Assembly (NCBI RefSeq): GCF_037042905.1
Contig: NC_087245.1
Span: 13,162,501 to 13,226,500 of the forward strand
DNA length: 64,000 nt
Direction: 5' to 3'
Source: Lytechinus pictus
Lineage: Eukaryota; Echinodermata; Echinoidea; Temnopleuroida; Toxopneustidae
In this document: positions 60,675-64,000 of the stretch, one piece after another
How the letters are laid out: every line of letters begins with the position of its first letter
Position numbering within the stretch: the stretch's first letter is position 1
Made by a program: the position numbers and the translations under genes
Notes under the pieces: generated by a model
What the model saw: the letters and a program-made list of their open reading frames with translations, nothing else
Databases searched by the model: none
Told to the model about the DNA's origin: nothing

Positions 60675-61680
60675 GCTAGGTAAAAGACAAGTCCACCCCT
60701 GCAAATAGTTGACTTGAATAAAAGGAGAAAAATCCAACAAGCATACAACTGAAAATTTCATCAACATTGGATGTAAAATAAGAAAGTTCTGACATTTTAA
60801 AGTTTTGCTTAATTTCACAAAACAGTTAAGGCCACCGCACACCTTACGACCCGACCAGTCGCCGACTGGCTTGCGACTGAGTGAGGGGAGATGTGACGTC
60901 ACAGCGCATGTCAGCTTCAGAGTCGCAGACCGGTCAGAGACAAGTCGCAAGGAAAATCGGAAGGATTTGACATGTCGAATCCTTATGACTGGATCGCAAG
61001 CTCAATCCAAATTCCAGCCAATCAGACAGCAGAGTTGCACGACGCGTATATGATAAACAACGCGCATATGCAGTAGTAAACGCATTCTCTTTGTTGTTAT
61101 GCCAAAAAGCAAAAAGCGCATGCGTGAGTCGCAAATCGGATCGCAAGGTGTGCGGTGTCGAGGCTTATGACTACCTTGCGATTCATTTCCCCTCACCCAG
61201 TCGCCGACCAGTCGGGTCGTAAGATGTGCGGTGGCCTTTATATGCACATCCTGGTCAGTATGCAAAGAGGGGACTGATGACAATCATCCAGTCACTATTT
61301 CTTTTGTATTTTTTTTACATGAAATATGATTTTTTTTTTAATTTCTCCTTATTGTCATGTGAAACAAAAGTTTTATTCCTCCCTGAACATGTGGAATTAC
61401 TACTGTTTTAACATTTTGTGGTTTTGTCAAATCTGTAAAAATTGAAATATTGTATGATTCACAATAAAAAAACAAAAGAAATAGTGAGGGACATCATTGA
61501 CTCTCTCATATGCATATCACCGAGTTGTGCATGTATATCTGTTTCATAAAATATAAGCAAACTTTAAATCGTCATAACTTTCTGATTTTACATCTGATTT
61601 TGATGAAACTTTCAGCATTAAGCTTGTATGATTTTCTCTAGTGATTCAAATCAATTTTTTTCTGGGGTGGATGTGACCTT
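60675..61680. mobile_element. MITE interrupted by a second MITE
   Basis: Left-half words (CAAGTCCACCCC, AACTGAAAATTTCATCAACA, GGATGTAAAATAAGAAAGTT) reappear inverted on the right, ending GGGGTGGATGTGACCTTT. Without the 409-bp insertion at 60829-61237 the element would be about 600 bp. It is related to 39434-40121 and, more distantly, 18995-19604. Confidence 0.75.
60829..61237. mobile_element. Nested MITE, CCGCACACCTTACGA family, copy 2
   Basis: The ends AGGCCACCGCACACCTTACG and CGTAAGATGTGCGGTGGCCT are inverted, flanked by TTA (60826-60828, 61238-61240). The arms extend over GACCCGACCAGTCGCCGACT. An internal CGCAAGGTGTGCGGTGTCGA repeats the end motif, as if a further copy had inserted or the end had duplicated. 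Confidence 0.85.
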
Positions 61681-63129
61681 TAAACTTATGCTTGCATTTC
61701 TATAATTATTTGCCTACCATAGCAATAGTATACGAGGAGTTGACAAAAGACTTTAGTCTTTATGCATGGCTGATTGTCAACAAAACTAAGTTATAAGTTT
61801 GAGAGGCAACAGGTGAATAAACTTTTGCTGAAACAAAGGTGTAATTATATAATATGGAAATTCAAGCATTATGTTATTCCCATGCCATATTTCAAAGGAA
61901 TCATAAATAAAGATGGGAATTTCAAGAAATATGATTTTCTTTTGAAATTCAGATACTGTCTGAAATGCAAATGAGTATTTGGTATCCTTTTTTCAAATAA
62001 TTTTTACATGATTATTTTTGCATTATGAACCTTAGATATGCACCTTATGGAGGAAAAGCCTCTACGCTTAACATTGATAACTGGTATTTCATTTATATAT
62101 TGTTTTTAATTAAGTTACATGTGTGATAAAGCTTTGATAATACAGGGTTTCATTTTTGGAGTATACATTTATATAAAGAGGCAGTTTGGCAGAAAAAAAA
62201 AAGAATTACATGAGTACTTGGCCGATGCATGGATAAACATTTCTTGAATCGCAAATTGGCAAGTATTTATTCCTAATGATTCTTTACCAAAATACTTAAA
62301 TAAAAACGACATATCTGTATATATCTCATCCTTAAAGTCAAATAAATCATTTTTACATCATACAATTATGCAGTAATGGGCAGTCTAATTTGATATTGTA
62401 ATTATTCTATACAAATTTACAAAATAAACTCTAACATATTAAATATAAAATCCATTTTTAAACAGGCAAGAAATCTACAACAGCTTAATGTAATTCAGAC
62501 AATTTTTCATGCTGGATATGCAATTGAGTTAAAAGAGAAAATACTGGCAGTAAAGCCTGATGATATTAAGAACGATGAAAGACTGCATGCAGTACCAGCT
62601 GATTGTCATTCTAATTATCATACTTAAAGTGATAAAGCATAACTGTTATGCACTTAAAATTCAAGGCACACACAGTCATCTTCATTAGAAGTGAGTGAAT
62701 AGTGTGGACATTGACATCAAATGCAATATAATTTATAGTACTGTAAATATGTATGTACAGACTAAAAGCACAATGGACTTGTATTTAATGTATATTTTTG
62801 GTTTACAAGCGATACGGTATGCTTTTAGCTCTAAGCAATGACTGTGTGTATGATGGTATTTGTTTTTCTCAAAACATTAACTTACATGTACACATCAAAT
62901 TGATGGTCTTTTTTCAGAAAAGGGTGATTGGTTTATGGTTATTACAGCTAAGCAAGCCTTTGTTGACTTGCTGTATTAAAGTCTGAAGAGGAAGACAGCT
63001 GCACAAGTTGGTCAGTAGATGAGGATGTTTGTCCACGTTGACCAAGAGGTTAGAGGTTCAACAGGGATAGAGTAGGATGCATAGGTTGGCTAGGAGATGA
63101 AGAACAAGACAGATCAAGTGCACTTGGAG
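61681..63129. other. Intergenic DNA, no gene seen
   Basis: AT-rich. No gene is supported. The 3' part of a minus-strand gene could lie here if the frame at 63141-63880 is an exon. Confidence 0.4.
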
Positions 63130-63850
63130 TGGCCAAAAGATTACTCAGATGAGGGAAATTGTACTGGTGGTGTACTGGCAGAAGAGGAGGAGGGTTGCAC
63201 AAGTGGGCCAGGAGATGAGGAGGGTTGCATAAGTTGGCCACGAGAAGAGGAGGGTTGCACAAGTTGTCCAGGAGATGAGGAGGGTTGCACAAGTTGGCCA
63301 GGAGATGAGGGTTGCATAAGTGGGCCAGGAGATGAGGAGGGTGGCATAAGTTGGCCAGGAGATGGGGAGGGTTGCATAAGTTGGCCACGAGAAGAGGAGG
63401 GTTGCACAAGTTGGCCAGGAGATAAGGAGGGTTGCACAGGTTGTCCAGGAGATGAGGGTTGCACAAGTTGGCCAGGAGATGAGGAGGGTTGCATAAGTGG
63501 GCCAGGAGATGAGGAGGGTCGCACAAGTTGGCCAGGAGATGAGGAGGGTTGCTCAAGTTGGCCAGAAGATGAGGGTTGTACAAGTTGGGCAGGAGATGAG
63601 GAGTGTCGCACAAGTTGGCCAGAAGATGAGAAGTGTTGTACAAGTTGGGCAGGAGATAAGGAGTGTTGCACAAGTTGGCCAGGAGATGAGGAGGGTTGCA
63701 CAAGTGGGTCAGCAGACAAGGGGGTTGTCGTCAATTGGCCAGGAGAAGAGGAGGGTAGTACTGTAGATTGGCCAGGAGATGGGGAGGGTTGAACACATTG
63801 GTCAGGAGAAGAGGATGGTTGTACAAGTTTGGCACGGGATGATGAAATCT
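63130..63850. repeat. 30-bp minisatellite, about 24 units
   Basis: Units of the type TTGGCCAGGAGATGAGGAGG plus GTTGCACAAG repeat with 27-bp variants (loss of one triplet) and substitutions. Every length is a multiple of 3, so three frames (two minus, one plus) remain open for 650-740 bp. Indels that keep the triplet phase can reflect coding constraint or the unit's own structure. Confidence 0.93.
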
Positions 63851-63880
63851 CCATAGGTTGATCAGTAGAATCCTTCATTC
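63141..63880 (-). CDS. Hypothetical Pro/Ser/Gln-repeat exon, doubtful
   Basis: The longest open frame in the window (245 codons from the ATG at 63878 to the stop at 63141) reads PSSSPGQLVQ repeats with a non-repeat start MKDSTDQPMEISSSRAK. Upstream on the minus strand is a pyrimidine-rich tract ending CACATTAG, a plausible splice acceptor at 63881-63882. I recognise no family; low-complexity extracellular or disordered proteins look like this, but so do translated minisatellites. Competing frames exist on both strands. Confidence 0.2.
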
Positions 63881-64000
63881 CTAATGTGCATGAAAATGGT
63901 GAAAAAATAAATATAATGAAATCAACACAATTATAAAGAGTACATCTTTTAAGTAGGGAGAGGAGGCACTGATCTTTGCATCATGTAAATATTTAAGTTC

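Overview
The window is eukaryotic, from an animal. It is AT-rich, full of microsatellites and short inverted-repeat transposons, and carries two split genes on the + strand with GT/AG junctions that can be joined in frame by hand. Repeat content (tRNA-derived SINEs, GTCTAAT-type hairpins, many 0.2-1 kb foldback elements) and gene sequence together suggest an echinoderm, most likely a sea urchin. That assignment is inference from general familiarity and was not checked by a search.

Gene 1 is wnt6, with four coding exons (12133-12206, 24492-24718, 33928-34208, 36079-36555) that join to a 352-residue secreted Wnt ligand. Gene 2 is the Bax inhibitor-1 gene tmbim6, with nine coding exons between 46607 and 55000 that join to a 241-residue ER membrane protein. 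The two genes are tandem, separated by about 8-10 kb, and belong to unrelated pathways; nothing in the sequence links their function.

Layout: 1-12132 is intergenic DNA upstream of wnt6, with a SINE, a TA-flanked MITE and several simple repeats. 12133-36555 is wnt6, whose 12.3 kb first intron holds a 4.7 kb foldback element with mirrored arrays of RFX-type X-box sequences. 36556-44690 is intergenic and holds a 2.9 kb near-perfect palindrome (40254-43123). About 44660-55800 is tmbim6, whose introns carry SINE pieces, foldback elements and a 1.07 kb repeat with tandem DR1 nuclear-receptor-type sites. 55800-64000 is intergenic, with nested MITEs and, near the right edge, a 30-bp minisatellite that is open in three reading frames.

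The most notable content is structural: at least fifteen inverted-repeat elements, several with readable target-site duplications (8, 6 and 5 bp, TTAA, TTA or TA), some nested so that their relative ages can be read. I found no operon, CRISPR, rRNA, functional tRNA or intact transposase. Most of the open reading frames longer than 60 codons are chance or repeat-driven.
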